Assembly: GCF_001709345.1 (NCBI RefSeq)
Contig: NZ_MDTQ01000001.1
Coordinates: 3,658,023-3,722,022, forward strand
Direction of reading: 5' to 3'
Length of the DNA: 64,000 nt
DNA from: Terasakiispira papahanaumokuakeensis
Lineage (GTDB): Bacteria; Pseudomonadota; Gammaproteobacteria; Pseudomonadales; Halomonadaceae
How positions within the stretch are numbered: the stretch's first letter is position 1; every line of letters begins with the position of its first letter. The translations under genes and the position numbers were made by a program. This document shows positions 1 through 9,727 of this stretch, piece after piece. The notes beneath the pieces are model-generated. The model had not been told where the DNA came from. It saw only the letters and a program-made list of their open reading frames with translations, and searched no databases.

Positions 1-192
1 GACGACAATGATGCCGTCAAACTGATCTAAATTCAGTATAGCCTGGCGCTCAGTATGGCTCAGCTCACGGGGCGTGATCGCCAGTAGCGGAATATTGAGG
101 GCGCTGATGTGGGCGGCTTCTAGTGATGTCAGCAATGTCGCTGCACGGGCCTCGGGACGTGTCGTGATGACCTTAAAAGGAGACGCGCTCAT
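1..192 (-). CDS. hemD: Uroporphyrinogen-III synthase, N-terminal part (cut by window edge)
   Basis: Only the first 64 codons are inside the window. The translation begins MSASPFKVITTRPEARAA and continues to an FDGIIVV segment. This matches the N-terminus of uroporphyrinogen-III synthase, where a TRP motif near the start is followed by a first Rossmann-like half and an F-D-x-I-[IV] strand. The enzyme cyclises and inverts hydroxymethylbilane in haem synthesis in the cytoplasm. It lies just downstream of hemC on the same strand, the usual hemCD order, which is the strongest support. The ATG at 192 is the first in-frame start after hemC. The rest of the gene is not visible. Confidence 0.85.
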   Translation of the reverse strand, partial: MSASPFKVITTRPEARAATLLTSLEAAHISALNIPLLAITPRELSHTERQAILNLDQFDGIIVV

Positions 193-242
193 AGCATGAT
201 CTCTGTATAACGGCTATTCGGGGGCGGGAAGATAAGCGGAAC

Positions 243-270
243 CCCTGAGCAGGTTAGCGCCTGCTCAGGG
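243..270 (-). other. Perfect 11-bp hairpin between hemC and hemD
   Basis: CCCTGAGCAGG (243-253) and CCTGCTCAGGG (260-270) form a perfect inverted repeat with a 6-base loop, just after the hemC stop. No T-run follows in the direction of transcription. It is therefore more likely a partial attenuator or mRNA-stability element than a full terminator. The function is inferred. Confidence 0.55.
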
Positions 271-288
271 TGAGAATAGTGGTGATGC

Positions 289-1221
289 TTATTTAATTTC
301 ACGCCCATAAACCTTGGCCAGAATCTCGCCAGCACCTTGAGCCAGCAAGTCCTCTGCGACGGCAACCCCCAAAGCCCCCGGGTTAGCGGCAGCGCCACGG
401 GCTTCTGCCCGTAAGATCTGGTGGCCTTCCGGTTCTCCCACCAGGGCGCGTAGCCACAGGGTTTCACCTTCCAGCATCGCATAACCACCAATCGGCACTT
501 GGCAGCCCCCTTCTAGCCGCGTATTCATGGCCCTTTCTGCTAAGACGCAAGCGGTGGTCTCAGCATCCGCCAGAGGGGCCAGTAAAGCCGCCGTGTCGAG
601 ATCGTCAGTGCGTAATTCAATCCCTAGCGCGCCCTGGCCACAGGCGGGCAGACTGACTTCAGCAGGCATGTCCTGACGAATGCGATCCGCCAACCCCATA
701 CGCTGCAACCCTGAAGTGGCGAGAATAATGGCATCATATTCGCCCGCATCCAGCTTACCTAGACGGGTTTGCAGATTCCCTCGAAGCCAGTGAACGGTGA
801 GATCAGGTCGAGCGGCGCGAATCTGACAACCTCGGCGAAGGCTTGACGTCCCAATGACTTTACCCGCCGGTACTTGATCCAAACTGTCGTAGTGATTCGA
901 TACGAATGCATCGGTCGGGGCATGACGCTCTAGAATCGGGCCTAGCATCAACCCCTCTGGGAACGTCATGGGCACATCTTTCATCGAGTGAACGGCGATA
1001 TCGGCTTGATCTGAGAGCAAGGCGGCTTCCAGCTCTTTAACAAATAGTCCTTTGCCACCAATTTTAGCCAAAGGCGTGTCGAGTATTTTATCGCCTTGTG
1101 TCGCCAGGGGGACCAGCTCAACGGTCAAATCTGGGTGCAGCGCCTGTAAACGGGCCTGCACATGTTCAGCTTGCCACATGGCCAGTGGGCTGCGACGGGT
1201 GGCGATTCTCAGTGTGTTCAC
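289..1221 (-). CDS. hemC: Porphobilinogen deaminase (hydroxymethylbilane synthase)
   Basis: A 310-residue protein, the normal length for the family. It starts [20 protein letters not shown], the classic N-terminus. It carries the cofactor-attachment motif [10 protein letters not shown], with Cys240 expected to hold the dipyrromethane cofactor, and KDVPM with Asp82 as the catalytic acid. The arginine-rich substrate stretch [13 protein letters not shown] is near residue 125. The enzyme joins four porphobilinogen units into hydroxymethylbilane in the cytoplasm. An AGGAG ribosome site sits three bases before the ATG. It is followed by hemD on the same strand, and a strong hairpin upstream separates it from alaC. 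Confidence 0.97.
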   Translation of the reverse strand: MNTLRIATRRSPLAMWQAEHVQARLQALHPDLTVELVPLATQGDKILDTPLAKIGGKGLFVKELEAALLSDQADIAVHSMKDVPMTFPEGLMLGPILERHAPTDAFVSNHYDSLDQVPAGKVIGTSSLRRGCQIRAARPDLTVHWLRGNLQTRLGKLDAGEYDAIILATSGLQRMGLADRIRQDMPAEVSLPACGQGALGIELRTDDLDTAALLAPLADAETTACVLAERAMNTRLEGGCQVPIGGYAMLEGETLWLRALVGEPEGHQILRAEARGAAANPGALGVAVAEDLLAQGAGEILAKVYGREIK

Positions 1222-1273
1222 ATCGACTCCTGTTTGAACGGCAAGTGACAGTTTTCAAGGCATCATGATACGC

Positions 1274-1306
1274 GAAAAGGACAGTGCTTTCGCATCTGTC
1301 CTTTTC
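1274..1306 (-). terminator. Intrinsic terminator after the aminotransferase gene
   Basis: GAAAAGGACAG (1274-1284) and CTGTCCTTTTC (1296-1306) make a perfect 11-bp stem with an 11-base loop. Read on the minus strand, the stem ends in a short T-run. It lies between the aminotransferase stop (1380) and the hemC start (1221), as expected for a terminator of the former. Confidence 0.7.
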
Positions 1307-1379
1307 ATTCCGACCTTATTCGCGCCAAGAGATCTGTATTGGCTGATCTGGATCAGCTGAAGGTTATCCTCAAGGCGGC

Positions 1380-2591
1380 TTACAAGAGCCCGTCGGCTCT
1401 GAACATGGCTTTTATGCCGCGAACCGCTTGACGAGTGCGATCATTATTTTCAATTAACGCAAAGCGAACATAATCATCACCATAGTCGCCAAAACCGATG
1501 CCCGGGGAGACACACACTTTAGCCTCAGCAAGCAGTTTCTTAGAGAACTCCAGTGATCCCATCTCCGCATAAGGTTCGGGAATTTTCGCCCAGACATACA
1601 TCGACGCCTTAGGCTTATCGACCATCCAACCGGCTTCATGCAACCCTTTGACTAGCACATTGCGACGCTGCCGATATTGTTCGGCAATATCGCGGACACA
1701 CTGCTGATCACCTTCTAGTGCAGCAATCGCCGCGACTTGAAGCGGTGTGAAAGTGCCATAGTCGTTGTAGCTCTTGATCCGTGCCAACGCATGTACAATT
1801 TCTTTATTGCCCACCATAAAGCCTATACGCCAGCCGGCCATATTGTAACTTTTAGACAGCGTAAAGAACTCAACGGCGACCTCTTTGGCGCCGGGCACCT
1901 GCATAATCGAAGGCGCCTTCCAGCCGTCATAAACAATATCGGCATAGGCCAAATCATGGACCACAATAATGTTGTATTGCTTGGCCAACGCCACGACGCG
2001 TTCAAAAAAATCCAGCTCGACACATTGCGCCGTCGGGTTGGAAGGGAACCCGAGAATCATCATTTTCGGCTTGGGAATAGATTCCCGAATCGCGCGTTCA
2101 AGCTCAATAAAGAAATCGATCCCCGGCACCAGCGGCACAGAACGCACCTGAGCACCGGCAATCACGGCCCCGTAAATATGAATCGGATAACTGGGGTTAG
2201 GCACCAGCACCGTATCGCCTTGATCCAAAGTGGCCAGCATTAAATGAGCCAACCCTTCCTTTGAACCAATGGTGACAATGGCCTCGTCTTCAGGATCAAT
2301 CTCCACTTCATAGCGATCCTGATACCAGCGCGAGATCGCACGTCTTAACCGTGGAATGCCGCGGGACGTCGAGTAACCGTGAGTATCCCCCCGCTGCGCG
2401 ACAGTGCAAAGCTTCTCAACAATATGAGGTGGGGTTGCACCATCGGGATTGCCCATACTGAAATCGACAATATCCTCGCCTCGACGGCGGGCCGCCATTT
2501 TCAATTCGGCAGTGATGTTAAATACGTAAGGAGGTAAACGTTCAATGCGGGAAAAGTGGCGAGCCGTCTGCTCACCTGTCGTCTGTGTCAT
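1380..2591 (-). CDS. alaC: Alanine transaminase-type class I/II aminotransferase
   Basis: A PLP-dependent fold-type I aminotransferase of 403 residues from the chosen start. The N-terminus [17 protein letters not shown] and the nearby DFSMGNPDG segment are typical of the AlaC branch, which makes alanine from pyruvate and glutamate. The PLP-binding lysine lies in [15 protein letters not shown], and the substrate-binding arginine is expected in the C-terminal VRFALIEN segment. I chose the ATG at 2591 because family members start about there and GAGAG precedes it. An in-frame ATG at 2651 would add 20 unlike residues. It is monocistronic, with a terminator at 1274-1306. The exact substrate is inferred from family resemblance. 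Confidence 0.88.
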   Translation of the reverse strand: MTQTTGEQTARHFSRIERLPPYVFNITAELKMAARRRGEDIVDFSMGNPDGATPPHIVEKLCTVAQRGDTHGYSTSRGIPRLRRAISRWYQDRYEVEIDPEDEAIVTIGSKEGLAHLMLATLDQGDTVLVPNPSYPIHIYGAVIAGAQVRSVPLVPGIDFFIELERAIRESIPKPKMMILGFPSNPTAQCVELDFFERVVALAKQYNIIVVHDLAYADIVYDGWKAPSIMQVPGAKEVAVEFFTLSKSYNMAGWRIGFMVGNKEIVHALARIKSYNDYGTFTPLQVAAIAALEGDQQCVRDIAEQYRQRRNVLVKGLHEAGWMVDKPKASMYVWAKIPEPYAEMGSLEFSKKLLAEAKVCVSPGIGFGDYGDDYVRFALIENNDRTRQAVRGIKAMFRADGLL

Positions 2592-3088
2592 AGCGCTCTC
2601 GATAGACGTCAGCGCCCGGAACCGTCCGAGCGACGCAGGCCATGCCTTCATGACCTTCTATTGATATTAGCGTGAATGCGATGAGGTCGCCAGTTTATTT
2701 TGATCTCGCGCTGAGTTTTTCAAGTACCGTGATGTGTGTTTCATTGTAACGCTATCCGAGTGCCTACTGTGCTCGGGGTTTATTGCTATTCAATTTACAG
2801 GGCTTTTAATAGACTTTATTAATAGGGTTTTTCATTTTACTTCATAATGAAGGGTTTTTGGTTTTCAATGGTCTAGATGAGTATTCAGCTTATTGTTTCA
2901 CCCAAAGTAACTCAATATACTCATCGGCGTGATTAGCACCTCAAAAGTGGTCGTTCGACCGTTCTAATAATTAAATTTTGCTCCCGGCACATTATTTAGG
3001 CGCCTGCTTTTGAACGTAGAGACCCTGCGGGATCTATCGAGTGCCTTCTCCTGAAGTTGCTTGCCGAGGAAAGCGCAAGGAAAACCTG
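2592..3088. other. Divergent intergenic region, alaC / gluconate dehydrogenase
   Basis: About 500 bases, AT-rich in the middle, with no convincing gene. It must hold the promoters of both divergent units, but I could not assign -35/-10 boxes with confidence. One short palindrome, GGTCG-TT-CGACC (2949-2960), lies 130 bases before the dehydrogenase start. It is a possible operator, for example for the LacI-type regulator at 7060, but this is unproven. Confidence 0.4.
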
Positions 3089-3817
3089 ATGAATAGACGA
3101 GAGGCCTTGAAATCTCTTAGTGCGTTGATTGCAACGGGAGCGGTTGCGGCCAGCGCCCGAGCCAGCGAAATGCAGGGTTACCCAAGCAATCTCGCGGTGG
3201 CCGACGAGTTTTTGCCGCGGCCTGCTATGGACGGCGGTAAGATGCACGTTCTTACTGATGAAACCGCACTCAAAACGGTCACGGCAGTTTTCGACCGTCT
3301 TATTCCCGCCGATGATTTAGGGCCATCAGCCAGCGAAGCCGGATGCATTGTCTTTCTTGATAGCCAGCTCGCTGACCGTTTTGGTCAGGGCGCTCAGCTG
3401 TATCGAGAAGGGCCAAAACTCCCTGGCGCTGATGAGCTGACCCAAGCACCGCAATTTATTGCCACCCCGCGAGAACGCTATGAAACCGGGCTTAAAGCGC
3501 TAGAAGCCTATGCGCAACAGACTGACGGGGCTGCTTTTGCCGACCTTCAGCCAGACCGACAGGATGAAATTCTCCAGGGTATGGAAGAGGGTTCGATTAG
3601 CCTCGCTGATGACATCAACACCAAAGCTTTCTTTGAGTTGATGCTGCAGAACGTACGGGAAGGTTATTTCTCCGACCCCATCTACGGCGGCAACAAAGAT
3701 ATGGTGGGCTGGAAGTTGATTGGATTCCCTGGTGCCCGCTACGACTATCGCCTCTATGCCGATCGAGTTGGTCAAAAGCTCGATTTAGAGTCCATCAGCC
3801 TCATTCCGCTCGATTGA
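3089..3817 (+). CDS. Gluconate 2-dehydrogenase-type small (gamma) subunit, Tat-exported
   Basis: A 242-residue protein of the gluconate 2-dehydrogenase subunit 3 family. The N-terminus MNRREALKSLSALIATGA is a twin-arginine signal (RR followed by a hydrophobic stretch, with an ASARA cleavage area). This small subunit helps export and mature the flavoprotein. The body contains the usual LIPADDLGPSASEAG motif and a C-terminal segment with YGGNKDMVGWKLIGFPGARY, which is highly typical. I chose the ATG at 3089 because AAGGA precedes it and it places the Tat motif at the N-terminus. An in-frame ATG at 3041 lacks this. It is first of three genes in an operon with the flavoprotein and the cytochrome. 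Confidence 0.93.
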   Translation: MNRREALKSLSALIATGAVAASARASEMQGYPSNLAVADEFLPRPAMDGGKMHVLTDETALKTVTAVFDRLIPADDLGPSASEAGCIVFLDSQLADRFGQGAQLYREGPKLPGADELTQAPQFIATPRERYETGLKALEAYAQQTDGAAFADLQPDRQDEILQGMEEGSISLADDINTKAFFELMLQNVREGYFSDPIYGGNKDMVGWKLIGFPGARYDYRLYADRVGQKLDLESISLIPLD

Positions 3818-3845
3818 TGCAGCGCACCGGTAAAACAAGGTAGTA

Positions 3846-5621
3846 ATGATGACAACCAATAGCAAAGCTGACGTAATCGTTGTGGGTCTTGGCTGGGCAG
3901 GCTCGCTCATGGCCGAAGAACTGACCCGTGCAGGTCTCAACGTCGTTGCAATCGATCGTGGTCCATGGATCGATACCTCAACCCATACTCCGCCTGCCGT
4001 CGATCCTGATGAACTGCGGTGGGGTATTCGCAAAGAATTATTCTCCCCGCCTAAAGACAACACACTGACTTTCCGGAACACACTAGATCAGACGGCTGTA
4101 CCGCAACGCGACTTCGGTATTTTTGAGTTAGGCGGTGGCGTTGGCGGTGCCGGCTTTCACTGGGCGGGTATGGCTTGGCGCTTTAATCCTTATGACTTTG
4201 AAATCCGCTCCAAAACTATCGAACGTTACGGTATCGATCGTGCTGAAGATGGTGAACTGCAGTTACAGGATTGGGGCATTACTTATGATGAGCTGGAACC
4301 CTTCTATGACCGCTGGGAACGCATCGCTGGTATTTCAGGAAAGGCGGGCAACCTCAATGGCGAAAAAATTGAAGGGGGCAACGTTTTAGAAGGGCCGCGG
4401 TCGCGTGATTACCCCACCCCCCCGTTGAAAACGTTACGTTCAATGGAAGTCTTCAACGAGGCAACCGAGCGGATGGGCTATCACCCCTTCACCATCCCCG
4501 TCGCGAATATATCCCAAGCCTATGTTAACCCTTTGGGCGTTAGCATGGGGGCCTGTAGTTATTGTGGTTTCTGTTTGGGTTTTGGTTGCGGTAATTTCTC
4601 AAAATCCTCGCCACAAGCATGTATCTTTCCTGCGTTGATGCGGCGTTCCAACTTCCGGTTGCTGACCGAAAGCTGTGTGACTCGCGTCAATAAGGCGCCT
4701 GATGGTCAAACAGTGACGGGCGTTACTTATGTTGATGCCCATGGCAAAGAACATGTGCAAGAAGGTGATATTGTTTGTATTACCGCCTTCCAAATCGATA
4801 GCACTCGATTGATGCTCTTATCGGGTATTGGTCAACCCTATGATCCGCGCGACCAGTCTGGTGTGGTGGGGCGTAACTTCAGCTTCCAGACCGTATCAGG
4901 TGTTGATATGTGGATTGAAGGCGAACAGATGAATCCATTCATTGGCGCTGGAGGCCTGGGGAGTCAGATCGATGATTTTAATGCCGATAACTTTGATCAC
5001 AGCGATCTAGACTTCTTGCATGGCGCGGGGATGTTAACACTTGCTCGTGACGGCATGCCGATTAGTAAGGCTAACAAGCTACCTCAAGGGTCACCGCGTT
5101 GGGGCTCCGGTTTCAAGCAGGCGTATAAAGATCACTACCAAACTTATACGACTATTTTTAACCAAGGCTCGTCAATGCCGATCAAGCATGGCTATTTAGA
5201 CCTTGATCCAAACTATAAGGATAAGTTCGGTCAGCCGTTGTTACGTCTGACCTACGACTATTCTCAAAGCGACCGTAACATGGCGAAGTTTACCATGGAC
5301 CGCTCGATCGAAATTGCCAAAGAAATGGGGGCGCAGCACATCACGCCATTCAACTTTGCCGATAAGCCTTTCACAACCTCCATCATTGCATCTGATCACG
5401 TAATTGGCGGTACCCCAATGGGGGCTGACCCCCGAACGTCAGTAGTGAATCCTTATCTACAAAGCTGGGATTGTCACAACCTGTTCATCTGCTCGGCTTC
5501 GGTCTTCCCCATGAACTCGGGTTACAATCCGACAGAAACCGTGGGGGCTCTTGCCATTCGTACAGCCCAGGCGATTCACCAGCAATATATCCAAAATCCT
5601 GGTGCACTGGTAAAGGTATAA
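3846..5621 (+). CDS. GMC-family flavoprotein dehydrogenase, large subunit
   Basis: A 591-residue GMC oxidoreductase. The FAD-binding Rossmann motif is VIVVGLGWAGSLMAEEL near residue 10. The C-terminal GMC signature includes GGTPMGADP and the final FPMNSGYNPTETVGALA. A cysteine-rich stretch, GACSYCGFCLGFGCG near residue 237, is typical of gluconate, 2-ketogluconate and sorbitol membrane dehydrogenases and may hold an iron-sulfur centre. It should oxidise a sugar acid or polyol in the periplasm and pass electrons to the cytochrome c encoded 3 bases downstream. It has no signal peptide of its own and is expected to be carried by the Tat-exported small subunit. The second ATG at 3849 is an equal start. 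Confidence 0.93.
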   Translation: MMTTNSKADVIVVGLGWAGSLMAEELTRAGLNVVAIDRGPWIDTSTHTPPAVDPDELRWGIRKELFSPPKDNTLTFRNTLDQTAVPQRDFGIFELGGGVGGAGFHWAGMAWRFNPYDFEIRSKTIERYGIDRAEDGELQLQDWGITYDELEPFYDRWERIAGISGKAGNLNGEKIEGGNVLEGPRSRDYPTPPLKTLRSMEVFNEATERMGYHPFTIPVANISQAYVNPLGVSMGACSYCGFCLGFGCGNFSKSSPQACIFPALMRRSNFRLLTESCVTRVNKAPDGQTVTGVTYVDAHGKEHVQEGDIVCITAFQIDSTRLMLLSGIGQPYDPRDQSGVVGRNFSFQTVSGVDMWIEGEQMNPFIGAGGLGSQIDDFNADNFDHSDLDFLHGAGMLTLARDGMPISKANKLPQGSPRWGSGFKQAYKDHYQTYTTIFNQGSSMPIKHGYLDLDPNYKDKFGQPLLRLTYDYSQSDRNMAKFTMDRSIEIAKEMGAQHITPFNFADKPFTTSIIASDHVIGGTPMGADPRTSVVNPYLQSWDCHNLFICSASVFPMNSGYNPTETVGALAIRTAQAIHQQYIQNPGALVKV

Positions 5622-5624
5622 AAT

Positions 5625-6932
5625 ATGGCAAACTATAAAAAGATCAGTACCCGCATTCTAGTGCTTGGCGCTGTGGTGATTGTCGCTGTGGGCTTCTGGG
5701 CTTCGCGCTCATCAAATACCGAACGTAATGCTGTGGCCGATGATAACGTCGCATTGGCTGATTTCCGTAGCACCGATATAGAAGCCATTCAACGTGGTGA
5801 ATATGTCATGCGTACTGCGGATTGTGCGGCCTGTCATACCCAGGGCAAAAACAATATGGCGGGTGGGTATCCGCTCGCCACACCCTTTGGCACGCTGGTT
5901 TCATCGAATATCACACCTGACCGGGATACCGGTATTGGACAGATGACTGAGCGCGACTTCTTTAATGCCGTTCGTAACGGTCAAGGCTCCAAAGGGTTTC
6001 TCTACCCGGCGATGCCTTATACCGCTTACGCGAATCTGACCGATCAAGATATGCATGACCTTTGGGCCTATATGTCGACGGTTACGCCCGTGAACCATGC
6101 TATTGATGAAAACAGCGCGATGGCGTTCCCTTACAACATCCGTTTAGCGATGCTGGGTTGGAACATGTTGTTTTTCGATAACAAAGCGTTTGATGGCGAT
6201 GCGGACGGCGCTGATAGGGGGCGTTACTTGGTCGATGCCGGTGGCCACTGTTCAGTCTGTCATAGTCCGCGCAATGCGCTGGGTGCCGAAAAATCGGATC
6301 ACTACCTACAAGGTGGGCAGCTTGGGAGCTGGTATGCCCCCGACATCACATCGAACCCTCATGTCGGCATTGGTGATGTCAGCGTCGAAGACTTGGCCGA
6401 ATATTTAGGTACCGGCACCAATGGGCAGGCTACTGCTGCGGGCCCCATGGCTGAAGCTGTCGAGCATTCACTCCAGTACATGAGCGAAGACGACTTAATG
6501 GCCATAGCGTCTTACCTTAAATCTGTTCCAGCGTCTAAGACTAAAGCCCACACAGCTTTAGATGCCAGTTTGCCGTCGATGAAACGGGGGGCACTGGCCT
6601 ATGAAGTCAACTGTGCGGCCTGTCATGGGGTTGAAGGTGAAGGTATGGGAGAACTCGCGCCAGCGCTTGCAGGTAACCATGCATTGCAAGGCGAGCCCAA
6701 TAATGCCATTCGTGCGCTCATGGTCGGGGCTCGTGCCGCAGCCACTCACACCAAGTTGACGGGGGCTGGCATGCCTTCTTTTGCCTGGAAAATGAACGAT
6801 CAACAAATTAAAGATGTGCTGGACTATGTGCGTAACAGTTGGGGCAACGCTGCTCAACCGGTCACGCCGGAACAGATCGAACGTATACGGGTTGGGATGC
6901 AGGCACGGGATAAGATGATTGATGGATACTGA
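5625..6932 (+). CDS. Membrane-bound dehydrogenase cytochrome c subunit (three haems)
   Basis: A 435-residue protein with an N-terminal hydrophobic segment (residues 10-26) acting as anchor or signal, followed by three c-type haem sites: CAACH at 67-71, CSVCH at 209-213 and CAACH at 330-334. Three mono-haem domains in this spacing define the cytochrome subunit of gluconate, alcohol and 2-ketogluconate dehydrogenases. It carries electrons from the flavoprotein to ubiquinone on the periplasmic face. It follows the flavoprotein gene by 3 bases, so translation is likely coupled. This is the last gene of the operon. The hairpin at 6973-7003 follows. Confidence 0.94.
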   Translation: MANYKKISTRILVLGAVVIVAVGFWASRSSNTERNAVADDNVALADFRSTDIEAIQRGEYVMRTADCAACHTQGKNNMAGGYPLATPFGTLVSSNITPDRDTGIGQMTERDFFNAVRNGQGSKGFLYPAMPYTAYANLTDQDMHDLWAYMSTVTPVNHAIDENSAMAFPYNIRLAMLGWNMLFFDNKAFDGDADGADRGRYLVDAGGHCSVCHSPRNALGAEKSDHYLQGGQLGSWYAPDITSNPHVGIGDVSVEDLAEYLGTGTNGQATAAGPMAEAVEHSLQYMSEDDLMAIASYLKSVPASKTKAHTALDASLPSMKRGALAYEVNCAACHGVEGEGMGELAPALAGNHALQGEPNNAIRALMVGARAAATHTKLTGAGMPSFAWKMNDQQIKDVLDYVRNSWGNAAQPVTPEQIERIRVGMQARDKMIDGY

Positions 6933-6972
6933 TATTTTATCGGTGTATAGGGACTGATATTCTATCTATCAA

Positions 6973-7003
6973 GAGGGAGGCGGGGCGATAGACCCTCTCC
7001 CTC
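6973..7003 (+). terminator. Possible terminator hairpin after the dehydrogenase operon
   Basis: GAGGGAG (6973-6979) pairs with CTCCCTC (6997-7003) across a 17-base loop. There is no T-run after it. It may terminate the operon weakly or attenuate read-through into the LacI-type gene. Confidence 0.4.
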
Positions 7004-7059
7004 GAATTCGACCACATTTCATCATGGGTGCTGCGCTATTGCCGAGGGAATCTATCCGG

Positions 7060-8082
7060 ATGTCTAAACGACCTACAATGCAGGATGTGGCTGATATCGC
7101 CGGCGTTTCTCTCTCCACTGTTGATCGTATTCTCAATCGCCGTACCAATGTGAGGTCTTCAACACTTCAGCATGTACTCGAAACTGCTGAACGTATCGGC
7201 TTTTATGGATCCCCAGTCATTCGCGATAGACTTAGCGAACAAGCCCCGTCTTGTACTTTCGGATTTTTGCTAAACCCTATTCAGCGAACGTTATATCGCG
7301 AATTTGCAGAACGACTTGTGCAACGTACGCTCGATGCTTCATGCGTTCAAGGAACACCCAAAGTGCTCCACATAGAACGCTTGAGTGAAGAGATGATGAT
7401 TAACGGTCTGTATCGTCTCGCTGAATACTGTCAGGTGATCGCTGCGGTGGTGTTTGATACTCCGGCGATCCACGCTGCACTTCGTGACCTCACGAGTCAA
7501 GGATGTGCTGTCATTGCAATGTTTACCGACGTTACATCACCTGAATGCATTGCTTTTGTTGGGGCCGATCCGACCAAAATGGGCCGTGGGGCAGGATGGA
7601 TCATGCATGCTTTGAGCCCTGATCATGGCCAGGTACTTGTTCTCTCAGGTTCACCCCAATATAGCGCCCATCGCGCCTACATTGCAGGATTTCACTCTTA
7701 CATGTCAGAGGCGCCACATTCACGGCGCATCAGTCCGGTGCAATATACTGCAGAAAATGACAGCCAGGCCGAAAGCTTAGTTCGGGCTGCCATCGCCCAG
7801 CAGCAAGTGACCGGTATCGTAATGGTCGGAGGCGGGTTAGAAGGCGTGATACGTGCTGTCCAAGAATCAGTAACGCCATTGACCGTTATAGGAACAGAAT
7901 CAAGCCAGTCTATTGATCGTGCCCTAGTGGCACATGAAGTTGATGCCGTGATCAGTCACCCTCTGGCCGAAGTGGTTGAACATACCGTAAGTCTTATGGA
8001 AGACTTCATACTTTCAGGGCGTCGCGGAGAAAGAAAAAACTGTTTCGTGAAAGCTGAAATTCGCATCAGCGAAATCGTATAA
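7060..8082 (+). CDS. LacI-family transcriptional regulator
   Basis: A 340-residue regulator. The N-terminal LacI helix-turn-helix is clear: TMQDVADIAGVSLSTVDRIL, then a hinge-like RIGFYG segment near residue 50. The rest is a periplasmic-binding-protein-like sensor domain (for example VVFDTPAIHAA and GIVMVGGGLEG), probably binding a sugar or sugar acid. I chose the ATG at 7060 because it puts the HTH at the usual distance from the start, with GAGGGA upstream. It lies just downstream of the dehydrogenase operon on the same strand, so local control of that operon by its substrate is plausible but inferred. The sensor domain looks more like the ribose/rhizopine branch than GntR. Confidence 0.9.
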   Translation: MSKRPTMQDVADIAGVSLSTVDRILNRRTNVRSSTLQHVLETAERIGFYGSPVIRDRLSEQAPSCTFGFLLNPIQRTLYREFAERLVQRTLDASCVQGTPKVLHIERLSEEMMINGLYRLAEYCQVIAAVVFDTPAIHAALRDLTSQGCAVIAMFTDVTSPECIAFVGADPTKMGRGAGWIMHALSPDHGQVLVLSGSPQYSAHRAYIAGFHSYMSEAPHSRRISPVQYTAENDSQAESLVRAAIAQQQVTGIVMVGGGLEGVIRAVQESVTPLTVIGTESSQSIDRALVAHEVDAVISHPLAEVVEHTVSLMEDFILSGRRGERKNCFVKAEIRISEIV

Positions 8083-8211
8083 CCTTCGTCCACCTGTCCA
8101 TCCTTGAGCATGTTGAACCTGGATTTCATTGCCCAATCCGAAAAGTAATACTTTGAAACCACCTGATTACTTTTAAGGTGTCAGGGCTTATTATTTAAAT
8201 TAATAATATTA

Positions 8212-9456
8212 TCAACCCCTTTTTTTGATATTGTTTACGAGTGCATCGAACTCATTCATATGAGCAAAGAACTGAGCTTTCTGATCCGAAGGTAATGATG
8301 TTGCCATTGGTAACGCAACTTTCATCGAGTCGACGGGTCGATTATGGACCAATATTTCAAAATGTAGATGCGGCCCCGTCACCCGGCCAGTCGCCCCGGA
8401 CAATGCAATTCTTTGCCCCCGCTTAACATGCTGACCTTTTTTTACTAGGAACTTACTGACATGTAGATAACGCGTTTTATATACGCTGTTATGTTTAATG
8501 ACAAGATAGTTTCCGGCATAAGGATGACTTCGAATGGCAATCACTTGACCATCTCCTATTGAATATATTGGAGTCCCCACGGGGGCTGCGAAATCAGTGC
8601 CATGATGGGGCATAATTTTCCCGGTCACAGGATGTTTACGCCTTAGATTAAATGGCGAAGTGATACGCCTAAAGGGTTTATGCATCGGGTAACGATTAAA
8701 GGCTCGTTCAAGACTGTGGCCTTCTCGGTCATAAAACCGCCCGTCTTGGGCTAAAAAAGCAGCAATTTCTCCTTTTGAAAGTTTAAATGAGATTGCCTTT
8801 ATCTCACTACGACCTGTTGCCTGATTTTCCAGATATTGTTTGCTTATTAATATGTTGAACTGATCGCCGTTTCTTAAACTATGCTTGAAATCAACTTCGT
8901 CTTTGAGACTATTTGAGATGTTGGCGATTTGGGTCGGTGTTAATCCCAAATGGTGTGCGGATGTATAAAAACTACCGTCTATTTGTCCTGATAATAACAG
9001 ATCATGCCAGGAGCTGGGAACTTCATTGAACTCGTAAGAGAACGAACCATCATCCTTCCGAGAATAAATAGATTGCTCAACTAAAGACATATTATATACG
9101 AGCTTTTTTAGCTGTCCTGCTTCATCCAGATCCAGCTCTAATAACTCCCCAGGCTTAATCATATCAATATGAAGATAATTTTGATCGACGGAGAGAATGC
9201 GTTGTAACGTATTATAGGTGATGCCATTTTCATGAAAAATATGGCTCAGTGTGTCTCCCTCTTTCACTGTATAGTAGATGGTGCTTGTCTTTAAGACAGG
9301 CGCCACATCTTTAACCAGAGATTCCTGATCCGTTTGAACATGATTGATTGGTATCTGAGCCGTTTCTTGAGCCGTGCTGTTCGTCACGATTAACCATGCA
9401 ACACCGGATAAAAAACACACAGCAATAACTAAAGCAAAATTGATCAGTCTATTCAT
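8212..9456 (-). CDS. M23 murein DD-endopeptidase, MepM-like
   Basis: A 414-residue envelope protein. It has an N-terminal membrane anchor or signal (residues 5-22), then a LysM/OapA-like segment beginning YTVKEGDTLSHIF. A middle Csd3-type domain follows, and then a C-terminal peptidase M23 domain with zinc ligands in HHGTDFAAPVGTP and the closing GPHLHFE motif. It should cut D-Ala-mDAP cross-links to let peptidoglycan grow. The ATG at 9456 (MNRLINF) starts the anchor; an ATG 15 bases upstream is also in frame. The gene is clearly more AT-rich than its neighbours, with many A/T-ending codons, suggesting transfer. It is convergent with the LacI-type gene and has no obvious partners. Confidence 0.9.
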   Translation of the reverse strand: MNRLINFALVIAVCFLSGVAWLIVTNSTAQETAQIPINHVQTDQESLVKDVAPVLKTSTIYYTVKEGDTLSHIFHENGITYNTLQRILSVDQNYLHIDMIKPGELLELDLDEAGQLKKLVYNMSLVEQSIYSRKDDGSFSYEFNEVPSSWHDLLLSGQIDGSFYTSAHHLGLTPTQIANISNSLKDEVDFKHSLRNGDQFNILISKQYLENQATGRSEIKAISFKLSKGEIAAFLAQDGRFYDREGHSLERAFNRYPMHKPFRRITSPFNLRRKHPVTGKIMPHHGTDFAAPVGTPIYSIGDGQVIAIRSHPYAGNYLVIKHNSVYKTRYLHVSKFLVKKGQHVKRGQRIALSGATGRVTGPHLHFEILVHNRPVDSMKVALPMATSLPSDQKAQFFAHMNEFDALVNNIKKRG

Positions 9457-9589
9457 TAGAAACCAATGCATCGATGGGTTGCCAGAAAAATAATGTTATA
9501 TCATAACAATAACAAGATAGCCACCTATGGATCTCAGCCCGACACTCGCTTTAAACTCCGATCAACCTGAAACAGATCATCCTGTATCT

Positions 9590-9701
9590 CATTCGATTAA
9601 TAAGCACCAAGTTAAGCCAGGGGTTGTGACTGTCCCGCACCCCAAAGAAGGACATTAAAAATGGGACACTAAACAGCATATACAAGGTGGCGGGTCTATA
9701 G
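9590..9701 (+). pseudogene. hicA toxin remnant (3' end, frameshifted)
   Basis: No intact gene is present, but the three-frame translation upstream of hicB recovers the C-terminus of a HicA mRNA interferase. One frame reads NKHQVKPGVVTVPHPK. After one extra base near 9647 the next frame reads KDIKNGTLNSIYKVAGL and then stops at 9699-9701. HicA proteins normally end with a VTVPHPKKD..GTL.SI.K.AGL pattern, so the match spans the shift. The N-terminal half is absent upstream. The remnant ends 26 bases before hicB, the normal hicAB order and spacing. The assignment is by motif memory, not by search. Confidence 0.65.
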
Positions 9702-9727
9702 TCCGCCACATCTCAAAGGTGAGTGTG

